Of a stretch of DNA of 64,000 bases, positions 9,911 to 19,700 are shown piece after piece. The stretch comes from Sphingomonas quercus (GTDB taxonomy: Bacteria; Pseudomonadota; Alphaproteobacteria; Sphingomonadales; Sphingomonadaceae), in contig NZ_JAHKRT010000005.1 of the NCBI RefSeq assembly GCF_018863195.1, positions 124,001 through 188,000 of the forward strand, written 5' to 3'. The first letter of the stretch is position 1. Each line of letters starts with the position of its first letter. Made by a program: the position numbers and the translations under genes. The notes below the pieces were generated by a model, which was given only the letters and a program-made list of their open reading frames with translations, made no database searches and was not told the DNA's origin.

Positions 9911-12392
9911 GTGACGGTTCGGGCATCGGCACCGGTTCATCATTCAGCGCGGCGACGCGGGCCGCATCCCCCGCCGTCGGCGCGGGCCGCGCATAGACAT
10001 AGCCCTGGATTTCCGTGCAGCCGACGGCGCGGATGCATTCGAGCTGGGCGGGCGTTTCCACGCCCTCCGCGACCGTGGTGACGCCCAGCCGGCGGCCGAG
10101 GTCCGCCACCGCGCGGACCACCGCCGCGCAATCCGGCCGCTTGACCGCGTCGCGCACGAACGACCCGTCGATCTTGATCTTGTCGAACGGGAAGATGCGC
10201 AGGTGGGAGAGCGACGAATAGCCGGTGCCGAAATCGTCCAGCACCACCCGAGCGCCGATGTCGCGCGCCTCGCGCAGATCATGGATCACGGCGCCCTCCT
10301 CGCCGAGCAGCGCGGTTTCGGTCACCTCGATCTCCAGCCGGTTCGGGGCGAGGCCGGAGGCGGCGAGCGCAGTCCGGATCGCCGGCGCCAGCAGCCCCTT
10401 GCCGAGCTGCACCGCCGAGACGTTGACGGCGACGCGCGCCTGATCCGCCCATTGCACGGCATCGCGGCAGGCGCGATCGAGCACGAAGGCCCCGAGCCGG
10501 TCGATCAGGCCGCTCGCCTCGGCGACCGGTACGAACTCGGCAGGTGACACCCAGCCGCGCGTGCCATGGTGCCAGCGCACCAGCGCCTCGCGCGCGGTGA
10601 CCTGCTCCGAGGCGGCATCGACGATCGGCTGATAGAAGACGAACAGACCCTCGTCGCCGTCCATGGCGGCGCGCAGATCGGCCTCCAGATCGACATGCGC
10701 CTGGACGCGGCTTTCCATCTCATGCTCGAACAGGCAGGCGATGCCCTTGCCCGCGCCCTTGGCGGAATAAAGCGCGATGTCGGCGCGCGACAACAGCTCC
10801 TCGACGCTCGATCCATGCTCCGGGGCGATGACGACGCCGATCGAGGCGCCGGACATGAACCAGCGATTCGCGTCGAGCTGGTAGGGCTCGGCGAGCGTAC
10901 GGACGAGCGACTGGGCGAGCGCCAGCGCATCGGCAGCGTCGGCGCCGGGCACAAGGCAGATGAATTCGTCGCCGCCCGGGCGCGCGATGAACATGCCGGG
11001 CCGGTCGCACGCCGCACGCAGGCGATCCGCGACGCGGCGGAGCAGCGCGTCGCCGACGCTGTGGCCCTTGGTGTCGTTGATGTGCTTGAAGCCGTCGAGG
11101 TCCATCGACAACAGGGCGAAGCCGCCATCGGGCCGATGCAGCAGCCTTTCCATATGCTCCTGCAGATTATAGCGGTTGGCGAGGCCGGTGAGGGAATCGA
11201 AACGGGCGAGATGGCTGATGCGGTCCTGCGCGCGCCGCCCCTCGGTGATGTCGCGGAACATCCATACCCGGCCGTAATTGCGGCCGGCCGCATCGCGGAC
11301 CGGCGTCGAGACGCGGTCGAGGATGGTGCCGTCGTTCAGCTCGATCTCCTCGCGGCTGGTCAGGTCCGGATGGTCATAGAGCCAGTAGACATGATCCAGC
11401 AGCGCCTGGGGATTGGCGGTCAGCGAGGCGAGATAGGGAAGCTGCTGCGACGGATCGGCGACGAGCTCGGGCGGCATCCTGAGGATTTCGGCGAGGCGCC
11501 GGTTGCTGAGCAGCCGGCCACCCTCGAGGTCGGTCATGATGATGCCGTCGATCGAGCTTTCGAAGGCGGCCTCGAGCACTGCGGTCTTCTCGCGCAGCTC
11601 GTCCTCGGCGCGGGTCCGCCAGGCGAGTTCGTCGCGCAGCCGCCGCTCGCTCTCCTTGTACGCGGTGAGATCGCGGCAAGCGGCGAAGGTGACGAGCCGC
11701 CCGTCGAGCGGATAGGAGATGGCGCGCACCTCCACCGGCACCTCGCCACCGTCGACGGCGATCATCGTCGCCTCGATCATGGGCGTCAGCAAGCCCGGCT
11801 CGCGCATCTGCCGCTCGATCTGGGATTCGACGGCGGGCAGGCAATCGGCGCGGAAAATCTGCGCCGGGGTCAGTCCGATGATGTCCTCCGGCCCTTGCCC
11901 GCGGAGCATGCGCACGCCGGCCGCGTTGACCGAAATCGTCTTCTCGCCGTCGTTGACGAAGAACCCGTCCGGCGAGATGCGCCCGATATTGTGGTGGAAA
12001 TCCTCGCTGTCGCGGAGCCGCCGGGCCGCCGTCATGTCGACATGCACGACCAGATAGAGGCCCGGCCTTCCGGGCAGGTCGCTGATCGCGGTGTCCAGCC
12101 AGTGCAGGGAGCCGCCCGGCGCCTGCATCTCGATTTCGCCTTCCCAGGTGCCCGCATCCGCGATCGCTGCGCGGACCTCCTCGAAGAAGGGCGGCGGGCA
12201 GCTTGCCGGCGCGAGGGCCGCGTAATCGAGGCCGATCACATCCTCACGGCCGGCGATGCGGCGGAAGGCTTTGCTAGCGAAGAGGATCGCGCCGCTGGCA
12301 TGGCAAATGGTGGCGGGCGTCCTGTCGAACAGCCGCAGCGCCACCTGGTCCCACGGACCATCGAACAAAGTGCCGACAATTTTCCGAGGCAT
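9906..12392 (-). CDS. PAS-PAS-PAS-GGDEF-EAL cyclic-di-GMP signalling protein
   Basis: An 828-residue cytoplasmic protein with no membrane segment. Three PAS-like sensor regions (about 20-125, 135-245 and 270-385) precede a GGDEF domain (about 395-555) and an EAL domain (about 575-815). The cyclase signature is intact (GGDEF at 473-477), as is the metal-binding aspartate strand SMDLDGFKHIND. The EAL signature (REALVRW, 602-604) and the DDFGTGYSS loop (719-727) are also intact, so both diguanylate cyclase and c-di-GMP phosphodiesterase activities are possible. Net direction cannot be told from sequence. It is a single gene with its own 156-bp upstream region. Confidence 0.93.
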   Translation of the reverse strand: MPRKIVGTLFDGPWDQVALRLFDRTPATICHASGAILFASKAFRRIAGREDVIGLDYAALAPASCPPPFFEEVRAAIADAGTWEGEIEMQAPGGSLHWLDTAISDLPGRPGLYLVVHVDMTAARRLRDSEDFHHNIGRISPDGFFVNDGEKTISVNAAGVRMLRGQGPEDIIGLTPAQIFRADCLPAVESQIERQMREPGLLTPMIEATMIAVDGGEVPVEVRAISYPLDGRLVTFAACRDLTAYKESERRLRDELAWRTRAEDELREKTAVLEAAFESSIDGIIMTDLEGGRLLSNRRLAEILRMPPELVADPSQQLPYLASLTANPQALLDHVYWLYDHPDLTSREEIELNDGTILDRVSTPVRDAAGRNYGRVWMFRDITEGRRAQDRISHLARFDSLTGLANRYNLQEHMERLLHRPDGGFALLSMDLDGFKHINDTKGHSVGDALLRRVADRLRAACDRPGMFIARPGGDEFICLVPGADAADALALAQSLVRTLAEPYQLDANRWFMSGASIGVVIAPEHGSSVEELLSRADIALYSAKGAGKGIACLFEHEMESRVQAHVDLEADLRAAMDGDEGLFVFYQPIVDAASEQVTAREALVRWHHGTRGWVSPAEFVPVAEASGLIDRLGAFVLDRACRDAVQWADQARVAVNVSAVQLGKGLLAPAIRTALAASGLAPNRLEIEVTETALLGEEGAVIHDLREARDIGARVVLDDFGTGYSSLSHLRIFPFDKIKIDGSFVRDAVKRPDCAAVVRAVADLGRRLGVTTVAEGVETPAQLECIRAVGCTEIQGYVYARPAPTAGDAARVAALNDEPVPMPEPSR

Positions 12393-12548
12393 GGCGCAAC
12401 GGTCTCATCCCTGTCGCGACAAGGAGACACGGCGCGAGGGCCACCCACGCCGATCGCCTTATCGTGACCGACCGCCCCGGCTCGACCACAGTCCGCGTTA
12501 AAGTCGAGTTCTAAACGCCTGATTAAGCAACCGCAATTGCGGCGCGGG

Positions 12549-13079
12549 TTATTCGCGACCGAGCCGTTCCGGCACCGACTCGGCCTCCTCGACGAGCGTC
12601 GCGCGCGACGCCATGGCTTCCCATGGGAAGACGAACCAGTCCCGGTTCTCGGCACGGTCGATGACCCGCGAGGCATAGTCCACCCGCTCGCTGGATCGGC
12701 TGTTGTCGATCAGCGTGGCGAAGCGCACCGCGCCGGCGGCGGCGCCCTCGCGGGCCAGCGCCTCGCGCAGATAATGGATGGTGCCGCCGGAATCGTTGAT
12801 GTCGTCGATGAACAGCAATTGCTCGCCGGCCGCGCTGCGCCGGGCGAGGTTGATGAGCAGCGCATCGGCGAACCCGAACACCCGGCTGGAATGATCCACC
12901 GAGAGCATCGGCACGTCGAGCCGATGCGACAGATAGACCCCAGGGGCGAGCCCGCCCCGCCCGACGCCGACGATGAAGCCGGGCATCCACCCGTCCGCCT
13001 CGACGCGGCGGGCGATCGCCTCGACATCGGCGACGAACTCGTCATGGCCGACATAGGCGAGATTGGGCGCCCCGCTCAC
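12549..13079 (-). CDS. Purine phosphoribosyltransferase (hypoxanthine/xanthine type)
   Basis: A 176-residue type I phosphoribosyltransferase. The PRPP-binding motif LLFIDDINDSGGT is clear, preceded by the GVGRGGLAPG loop that grips pyrophosphate. The start is the GTG at 13079, inside a GTGA overlap with the upstream adenine deaminase stop; the open frame extends further but the added part is Arg-rich shadow sequence. Such enzymes convert hypoxanthine, xanthine or guanine to nucleotides. Coupling to a deaminase that would make hypoxanthine suggests adenine-to-hypoxanthine-to-IMP salvage. The exact base preference is inferred. Confidence 0.85.
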   Translation of the reverse strand: MSGAPNLAYVGHDEFVADVEAIARRVEADGWMPGFIVGVGRGGLAPGVYLSHRLDVPMLSVDHSSRVFGFADALLINLARRSAAGEQLLFIDDINDSGGTIHYLREALAREGAAAGAVRFATLIDNSRSSERVDYASRVIDRAENRDWFVFPWEAMASRATLVEEAESVPERLGRE

Positions 13080-14089
13080 GCCGCACCCGCCGCATAGGCA
13101 TCGATCGCCTCGAGGTGCCGCGTCACCGCCGCATCGTCGAGGAAGGAGCCGAGGAAGCTGTTCCGCGCCAGCGTGACCAGCTGGGCGCGATCGAGGAGCG
13201 GCGCGACGGCACGGAAATTGTCGTTCACATAACCGCCGAAATAGGCCGGATCGTCCGAATTGATCGTCGCGCGCAGCCCGTGGTCGAGCATCGCGCGGAT
13301 CGGATGCCGCGCCAGATCGTCGACGACGCACAGCTTGTGGTTGCTGAGCGGACAGACGGTGAGCGTCATCGCCTGTCGCGCCAGACGGGTGACGAGCGTC
13401 TTGTCCTCCAGTGCGCGGTTGCCGTGGTCGAGCCGGTCGATGTGGAGCAGGTCCAGCGCCTCGCGCACATAATCCGGCGGCCCCTCCTCGCCGGCATGGG
13501 CAACGCGCTTCAGCCCGTGGACGGAGGCCGCCTGGAACACGCGCGCGAACTTGGCCGGCGGATGGCCGACCTCGGAGGAATCGAGGCCGACGGCAGCGAT
13601 GCGATGATACCAGGGCTCGGCCTCGGCCAGCGTCGCGAAGGCGGCCGCCTCGTCGAGGTGGCGCAGGAAGCAGAGGATCAGCCTGGCGGTGACGCCGTGT
13701 CGCGCCTCGGCCTCGGCCATGCCGGCGAGCAGGCCCTCGACGACCACGCCGAACGGGATGCCGCGATCGGTATGGGTCTGCGGATCGAAGAAAATCTCGG
13801 CGTGGCGGACATTGTCGGCGGCGGCGCGATCGAAATAGGCGGTGGTGAGATCGCGGAAATCCTCCTCGGTGCGCAGCACCTCGGCGCCGGCATAATAGAT
13901 GTCGAGGAAATCCTGGAGGTTCGAGAAATCATAGGCCGCGCGCACGGCCTCGACATCGGCGAAGGGGATGTCGACGCGGTTGCGGCGCGCGAAGGCGAAC
14001 ATCTGCCCCGGCTCCAGCGAGCCTTCGATATGGAGATGCAGCTCGGCCTTGGGCAGGCCGGCGATGAAGGCGTCGTGCGGCGTCGTCAT
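13076..14089 (-). CDS. Adenine deaminase (ADAL/ADE type 2), adenosine deaminase fold
   Basis: A 337-residue zinc amidohydrolase. The metal-binding HLHIEGSLEP is near the N-terminus (residues 18-27), followed by VAHAGEEGPPDYV, RLDHGN and NSDDPAYFGGY. These last two and CPLSNHKLCVV match the subfamily that deaminates adenine to hypoxanthine rather than true adenosine deaminases, which carry SNxQT in place of SNxKL. That assignment is from remembered family signatures, so adenosine remains possible. The ATG at 14089 was chosen because family homology begins there; upstream in-frame sequence runs into repeat DNA. The stop overlaps the GTG of the phosphoribosyltransferase gene. Confidence 0.85.
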   Translation of the reverse strand: MTTPHDAFIAGLPKAELHLHIEGSLEPGQMFAFARRNRVDIPFADVEAVRAAYDFSNLQDFLDIYYAGAEVLRTEEDFRDLTTAYFDRAAADNVRHAEIFFDPQTHTDRGIPFGVVVEGLLAGMAEAEARHGVTARLILCFLRHLDEAAAFATLAEAEPWYHRIAAVGLDSSEVGHPPAKFARVFQAASVHGLKRVAHAGEEGPPDYVREALDLLHIDRLDHGNRALEDKTLVTRLARQAMTLTVCPLSNHKLCVVDDLARHPIRAMLDHGLRATINSDDPAYFGGYVNDNFRAVAPLLDRAQLVTLARNSFLGSFLDDAAVTRHLEAIDAYAAGAA

Positions 14090-14454
14090 GATGACGCCAT
14101 AGGTCGCACGCGGCGCCGCCACCGGCAAGGGGCGCTCGCCTCGCCGCCGAACGCCTGCCCCGGGCTGGTCCCGAGTTTTTCGGGGGGTTCGGCATGACGA
14201 CAGTGGCCGGGTGGCGCCCGCCGCAAGTCCGATGGCCGGGTGGCCGGGGTGGCCGGGGTGGCCGTCGCCGCAAGTCCCGCCGTCACCCTGAACTTGATTC
14301 AGGGTCCACCCCTCCGCGAGCGCCCGAATTCCGGGGGGAAGTGGATGCTGAACCAAGTTCAGCATGACGACGGTGGCCGGCGTGGCCGCCAGCGCAATCC
14401 GCGCGTCGCCGTGAAGCCGGCGCCCCCAACGCCCTATCGTCCTGAAATCGGCGG
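14090..14454. other. 365-bp intergenic region with repeat sequences
   Basis: No gene is supported here. It holds a GC-rich stretch, a TCGGGGGGTTCGGCATGACG half-element near 14180-14200, tandem GGTGGCCGGGGT-like units at 14235-14265 and a full paired-hairpin repeat at 14280-14370. The promoter of the adenine deaminase gene is presumably in the left part; I cannot identify its boxes. Confidence 0.6.
14280..14370. repeat. Paired-hairpin intergenic repeat, copy 2
   Basis: The best-preserved copy. ACCCTGAA...TTCAGGGT (14285-14304) and ATGCTGAA...TTCAGCAT (14345-14364) each form an 8-bp stem with a short loop containing CTTGA or CCAAG, separated by about 40 bases. The two loops are complementary in style (ACTTGATT and AACCAAGTT), so the element as a whole is also an inverted repeat. 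Confidence 0.85.
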
Positions 14455-15789
14455 TCAGCCGTAGCTGCGACGGCCGTAGGAAGCCGCCGCCGCGCGTGCC
14501 TGCAATCCCCGGACGCTGTTGTCGCCGGTGAGGCGGAAGCGGGCCACCAGCGCCTCCAGCTCGTTCGACTGGCCGGCGAGGCTCTGGGACGCCGCGGTGC
14601 TCTGTTCGACCATGGCGGCGTTCTGCTGGGTGACATTGTCCATGTCCTGCACGGCGGTGTTGATCTCGTGCAGGCTCGACGCCTGGGTGTCGGTGCTCGC
14701 GGCGATTTCGGTGACGAGCTTGCTGACCCGCTCGATCCGCGTCGAAATCCGCTCCAGCACGCCGCCGGTCTCGCTCACCAGAGCGACGCCCTGCGAAACC
14801 TGCGCCTGGCTGCCGGTGATCAGCGCCTTGACGTCCTTGGCGGCGTCGGCGGCACGCTGGGCCAGTGCGCGCACCTCCGAGGCGACGACCGCGAAGCCCT
14901 TGCCGGCATCGCCTGCCCGCGCTGCCTCGACGCCGGCATTGAGCGCGAGAAGATTGGTCTGGAAGGCGATGCCGTCGATGACACTGATGATCTGGCTGAT
15001 CTCGGCCGAACTCTTTTCGATGATGCCCATCGCGTCGACGGCGCGTCCGACCACCCGGCTGCCCTCGGCCGTGTCGTTGCGGGCGTCGGTGACGGCGGCG
15101 TTGACCTCGGCGGCGCCGCGCGCCGTGCCCGCCACGAGATGGCTGGCCTGGCTGATCGCGGCGGACGTCTCCTCCAGCGCCGCGGCCTGTTGTTCGGTGC
15201 GGCGGGCAAGGTCTTCGGAAGCGGACAGGATCTCGGAAGAGCTGCTGTTCACCGAGCGCGCCGTGCCGGACACCTGGCGCAGGCTGTCCTCAAGCGCGGC
15301 GACAGTCTGGTTGAAGCCGGTGCGCACCGTCTCATATTCGCCGGGGAAGGCATTCGTGATGCGATAGGTCATGTCGCCATCGGCCAACGCCTCCAGCCCC
15401 TCGCCGATCTGCCGCGCGACGCGGGCCACCGTCTCCTTGTCGGCGGCCTCCATCGCCTGAAGGCGAAACACCTCCATCGCCTTGGTCAGCCGGCCGACGC
15501 AGTCGGTGTGATCGGTGTAGCGGACCGGCGCCTGAAGATCGCCCGCGGCCATCGCCTCCATGCGCACCACGGTATCGACATAGGGCGTGCAGATCAGCCG
15601 GCCGCTGACCACGATGGTGAGCAGGACCAGCGCAACCGCAACCGCGGCCAGGCTGCCGCCGATCACGACGTGGCCCGCCGCGCTCAGGGCGGTGCCGGCG
15701 AGGGCGAGAAGACCCCACGCCGCACAGGCTGCCAGAATCGCCTTGAACTTGACGCGGATGGGGGCTCTCTTCTCGAACCACGACAGCAT
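14455..15789 (-). CDS. Methyl-accepting chemotaxis protein
   Basis: A 444-residue receptor. Two hydrophobic helices near residues 17-37 and 41-65 are separated by only a few residues, so there is almost no periplasmic sensor domain. A HAMP-like segment and a second linker follow (about 66-190), then the coiled-coil signalling domain (about 190-430). The hairpin tip [20 protein letters not shown] is the CheA/CheW contact region. No C-terminal CheR pentapeptide is present. The ATG at 15789 has an AAGGA ribosome site 8 bases upstream, which decides it over an open frame starting earlier. Lacking a sensor domain, it may report energy state or act with a partner; this is inference. Confidence 0.92.
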   Translation of the reverse strand: MLSWFEKRAPIRVKFKAILAACAAWGLLALAGTALSAAGHVVIGGSLAAVAVALVLLTIVVSGRLICTPYVDTVVRMEAMAAGDLQAPVRYTDHTDCVGRLTKAMEVFRLQAMEAADKETVARVARQIGEGLEALADGDMTYRITNAFPGEYETVRTGFNQTVAALEDSLRQVSGTARSVNSSSSEILSASEDLARRTEQQAAALEETSAAISQASHLVAGTARGAAEVNAAVTDARNDTAEGSRVVGRAVDAMGIIEKSSAEISQIISVIDGIAFQTNLLALNAGVEAARAGDAGKGFAVVASEVRALAQRAADAAKDVKALITGSQAQVSQGVALVSETGGVLERISTRIERVSKLVTEIAASTDTQASSLHEINTAVQDMDNVTQQNAAMVEQSTAASQSLAGQSNELEALVARFRLTGDNSVRGLQARAAAASYGRRSYG

Positions 15790-16025
15790 TGTTGGATCCT
15801 TCTTCCGGGCCGGCCGTGCCACCTCCCTTTCTGGGGACCCGGACCGCGCAGGAAAAAGGTCATTAATCTAGATGGTTGAGCGTCTGGTTAACGCGAGCCT
15901 GACCGCGGATGCTCACTTATACGTGATTTGCGGCTGGAAAAACGGCGGCGAAGCGTGACGTACGGTCCGATACCTCGTCCCGTAGACTCGCGCTTCGCCA
16001 CCGAACTACGCAAATTGCAGATGAA

Positions 16026-16700
16026 TCAGGCGACCTTGAGGCCTTCCTTGTTCATCGCCATCGTCAGCTGCTTGTTCTCTTCCTCGGTGAGGCTGGCGCG
16101 CAGTTGCGGGAAGACGCTCTCTTCCTCCTCGCGCATGTGATCCTCGACCATCGAGCGGAACTCGCGGAGCTTGGCGATCCACTTCGGCGAGCGGCGATCC
16201 ATCATGCTGAGATCATAGAGATACTGCTTCACATAGCCATGCTCGTGATTGAGCTTGTCCGCCTCGGTCTTCTGCGCATGATCGCGCAGACAGGCATAGA
16301 CGGCATTCTCTTCCTCGACGGCATGCTTGGCGAGCGCGTGCTTGAGCTGCATGAGCAAGGTGGCGCGCTTGGTGGTGTTGTGCTCGTCGGTCTTTTCGAT
16401 CTTGTCAAAGATCAGGCGCACGGCCTGATGCTCGGCCTTGAGTGCCTCGTCCCACTGGCCGGCCAGCGCCGACGGCGCCTGCACGATCGCCTTGCGCACG
16501 AAATTGGCGGCGAGGCCGGCGACGAGGCCGGCGGCCGCCGCGCCGACGGCGAGGCCCGGCTGGCCGAGGCCGCCGCGGGACGAGCCCGACTTGGCGTTGC
16601 TGTTGCTGCCCTTGGCCTCGTTCGGCTTGTCGTTGCCGGCGCGGGTGCTCGCCGCGCGGGAGCGGCTGGTCTTGGGACGGTCGGCGGCAGTGGTGGCCAT
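16026..16700 (-). CDS. Hemerythrin-domain protein with N-terminal glycine/alanine helix
   Basis: A 224-residue protein. Residues 1-45 are basic, Ser/Asn-rich and probably disordered; 48-68 is a Gly/Ala-rich hydrophobic helix that may insert in the membrane or pack as a hairpin. Residues 80-215 form a hemerythrin HHE-type four-helix bundle with His and Glu pairs suited to a di-iron site (EHQAVRLIFD, HAVEEENAVY, HEHG, EDHMREEEESVFP). Roles in the family include oxygen or nitric oxide sensing and iron repair. A GGAGG site sits just before the ATG at 16700. It is divergent from addA. Confidence 0.85.
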   Translation of the reverse strand: MATTAADRPKTSRSRAASTRAGNDKPNEAKGSNSNAKSGSSRGGLGQPGLAVGAAAAGLVAGLAANFVRKAIVQAPSALAGQWDEALKAEHQAVRLIFDKIEKTDEHNTTKRATLLMQLKHALAKHAVEEENAVYACLRDHAQKTEADKLNHEHGYVKQYLYDLSMMDRRSPKWIAKLREFRSMVEDHMREEEESVFPQLRASLTEEENKQLTMAMNKEGLKVA

Positions 16701-16790
16701 GACTTCCTCCAATTTCGGTGTGTCGGGGATTAAACCCTTCGGCTCCGTATCGGTTGCGCGCGCCGGCCCGGGCGCTAGAGCTTGGGCGCT

Positions 16791-19700
16791 ATGGCCGCCC
16801 GCATGAAGAAGCTCGATCTGCTCGAAGGCGCGCAGGAACGCGCGTCCGATCCGCGCCGGCTGGTATGGCTGTCGGCGTCCGCCGGCACCGGCAAGACCCA
16901 TGTGCTGACGGCGCGCGTGCTGCGGCTGCTGCTCGCCGGCGTCGCGCCGGAGACGATCCTGTGCCTGACCTTCACCAAGGCCGGCGCCGCGGAGATGGCC
17001 GAGCGCATCCATGCGCGGCTCGCTTACTGGGTGCGCCTGCCCGAGAGGGAGCTGAAGAAGGAGCTGTTCGCGCTGGGCGAGGATCCTCACGATCCCGCCG
17101 CCCTCGCCTTCGCCCGCACCCTGTTCGCGACGGTGCTGGACGCTGCGGGAGGCTTGCGCATCCTCACCATCCACGCCTTTTGCCAGACGCTGCTCGCCGG
17201 CTTCCCGGCCGAGGCCGGGCTCACCCCCGGTTTCCGTCCACTGGAGGGGCGCGAGGAGGCGCAGCTCGCCCGCGCCACGCTGGCCGAGCTGCTCGTCGCC
17301 GCCGAGCGCGGCGGCGACCTGCCGCTGATCCGCGACGTGCAGACGCTGTCCCGCCGGCTCGGCGAGGGACCGGCGGAGGCGTTCCTGCTCGCCTGCGGAC
17401 GGGCACCCGACGCCATGGCGGCGCTGGGCAGCGGCATCGAGGCGAAGCTGCGCCGGGCGATGGAGGTGCCGGACGGCGATATCGAGGCGTCGCTCGCCGA
17501 TGCCTGCGCCGATCAGGCATTCGATTGCGGGTCGCTCGGCGCGGTGGCAGCGGCGAACGCGGCCTGGGGCACGCCGACCGGCCTCGGCCATGCCGACGCC
17601 ATCGCCCGCTGGCGCGCGCTCTCGCCGGCCGAGCGGGCCGCCGGCCTCGCCGGCCTGCACGAGATCTGGGCAAAGAAAGACGGCGAGCTGCGCGCGGTCA
17701 GCAAGGGACAGGAAAAGGCCGATCCCGATTATTCGGGCCATGTCGGCCGCCTCCACGGAGCCTGCACGGCGCTGCTCGCGCTGCGCGCCAAGGCGGCGTT
17801 CGCGGCGGTGCTGGCGGCGGGATTGCGCGCGGGGCAGGCCTATGCGCGCGCCTATGCGGAGGCCAAGCGGGCGACGGGCACGGTCGATTTCGACGATCTG
17901 ATCCGGGCGACGGTCGCGCTGTTGCGCACGCCGGGCATGGGCGACTGGGTGCGCTACAAGCTCGATCAGGCAACCGACCACATCCTCGTCGACGAGGCGC
18001 AGGACACCAATGCCGACCAGTGGGAGATCGTCGCCAAGCTGGCCGGCGAGTTCTTTGCCGGAGAAGGCGCGCGTGGCGACGGACGGCTGCCGCTGCGGAC
18101 GATCTTCACGGTCGGCGACTTCAAGCAGGCGATCTTCGGCTTCCAGGGCACCGACCCGATGGCCTTCGAGGCTGCGCGCCGCGCGTTCGGCGCCCATGCC
18201 GAGCAGGCCGAACGCCAATTCGAGCAGCTGTCGCTTGACCGCTCCTTCCGCTCGACGCCGCCGGTGCTGGAAGTGGTCGACCGGCTGCTCGACAATCTCG
18301 GCGCCGAGGCGCTCGGCCTGATCGAGGCGAGCCCCACCCATCATTCCGCGCGGCGCGATCAGCCGGGTTCGGTGACGCTGTGGCGCCCTTTCCAGTCGCG
18401 CACCGGCGAGGATGAGGAGGGCGAGGAAGGCTGGTTCGACGATGCCGTGCGCGCCTACGCCACCAGATTGGCCCGCCAGATACGCGAGTGGCTGGATGCG
18501 CCGTTGCCGCTGCGCGCCGCCGGGAGGCCGCTCCGCCCGGAAGATGTGCTGATCCTCGTCCGGCGGCGCAGCGAGCTGGCCGCGCTGCTCGTCGCGCGGC
18601 TTCATGCCGAAGGAGTGCCGGTGGCGGGCGTCGACCGGCTGCGGCTGAACGCGCCGCTGGCGGTACGCGATCTGCTGGCCACGATCCGCTTCGTGCTGCA
18701 GCCGGAAGACGATCTTAACCTCGCCGCCCTGCTCGTCTCGCCGATCGTCGGGCTGACGCAGGACGAGCTGTTCCGCGTCGCCTTCGGGCGGCGGGGCTCG
18801 CTGTTCCAGGCGCTGCGCGCGAATGGCGGCTTTCCCGACGCGCAGGCGATCCTCGACCAGCTGCGCGAGACGGCCGACCTCGTCACCCCCTATCGCTTCC
18901 TGGAACGGTTGCTGTCCGGCCCGATCGGGGCGCGTGCCCGGCTGCTCGGCCGGCTCGGCCATGAGGCGGCCGATCCGATCGAGGAGCTGCTGTCCGCCGC
19001 GCTCGATTTCGAGACGCGCGGGCCGGCCTCGCTGCAATTGTTCCTCGACTGGTTCGATCGCGGCGAGGTGGAGATCAAGCGCGACCCGTCCGCCCCCCTC
19101 GACGCGGTGCGGGTGATGACCGTGCACGGCGCCAAGGGCCTGCAGGCGCCGCTCGTCATCCTCGCCGACGCCACCGCCGACCCGGACGACAGCCTCGCGC
19201 GGAGCCTGCGCTGGGAGGATGCGCCGATCTTCCGGCCTCGCAAGGAGGAGCGGCATGACCCCTTCGCCGGCCTGCTCGCCACCGCCGAGTCGCGGGAGCG
19301 GGAGGAGCATTGGCGGCTGCTCTATGTCGCCCTCACCCGCGCCGAGGAACGGCTGATCGTCGCCGGCGCGCTGACCCCGGGCATGCGCGGCGCGCCACCG
19401 GCGTCGAGCTGGTACAGCGCGGTGGAGCGCGCCCTCGACGATATGGGTGTCGGCTGGACGGACGACCCGCTGTGGGGCCGCGCGCGGCATCACGAGACCG
19501 GCACCGCCCGCGTTGCTGCGCCGCCGCGCCGACGTGCCGCGACGCCGGCCATCGCCGAGCCCGGCTGGCTGCGCCGCCCGGCCCCCAGGGAGAGCCAGCC
19601 ACCCCGGCCGCTGGCACCATCGGCGATCGGTCAGGACGAAGTCGCCGATCCGCCCCCCGGCCCGACGATGCGCGCTGCCGCCGAGCGCGGGCGACTGCTC

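Noticed and set aside
12531-12542. Palindrome CCGCAATTGCGG downstream of the phosphoribosyltransferase gene as a regulatory site
   Set aside because: It lies just past the 3' end of the gene and has no T-run; too short to call a terminator or operator with confidence.
15872-15893. CtrA-type site upstream of the chemotaxis receptor gene
   Set aside because: On the minus strand one half-site TTAACC is present but the second half (CTCAACC) does not match TTAA-N7-TTAA well enough.
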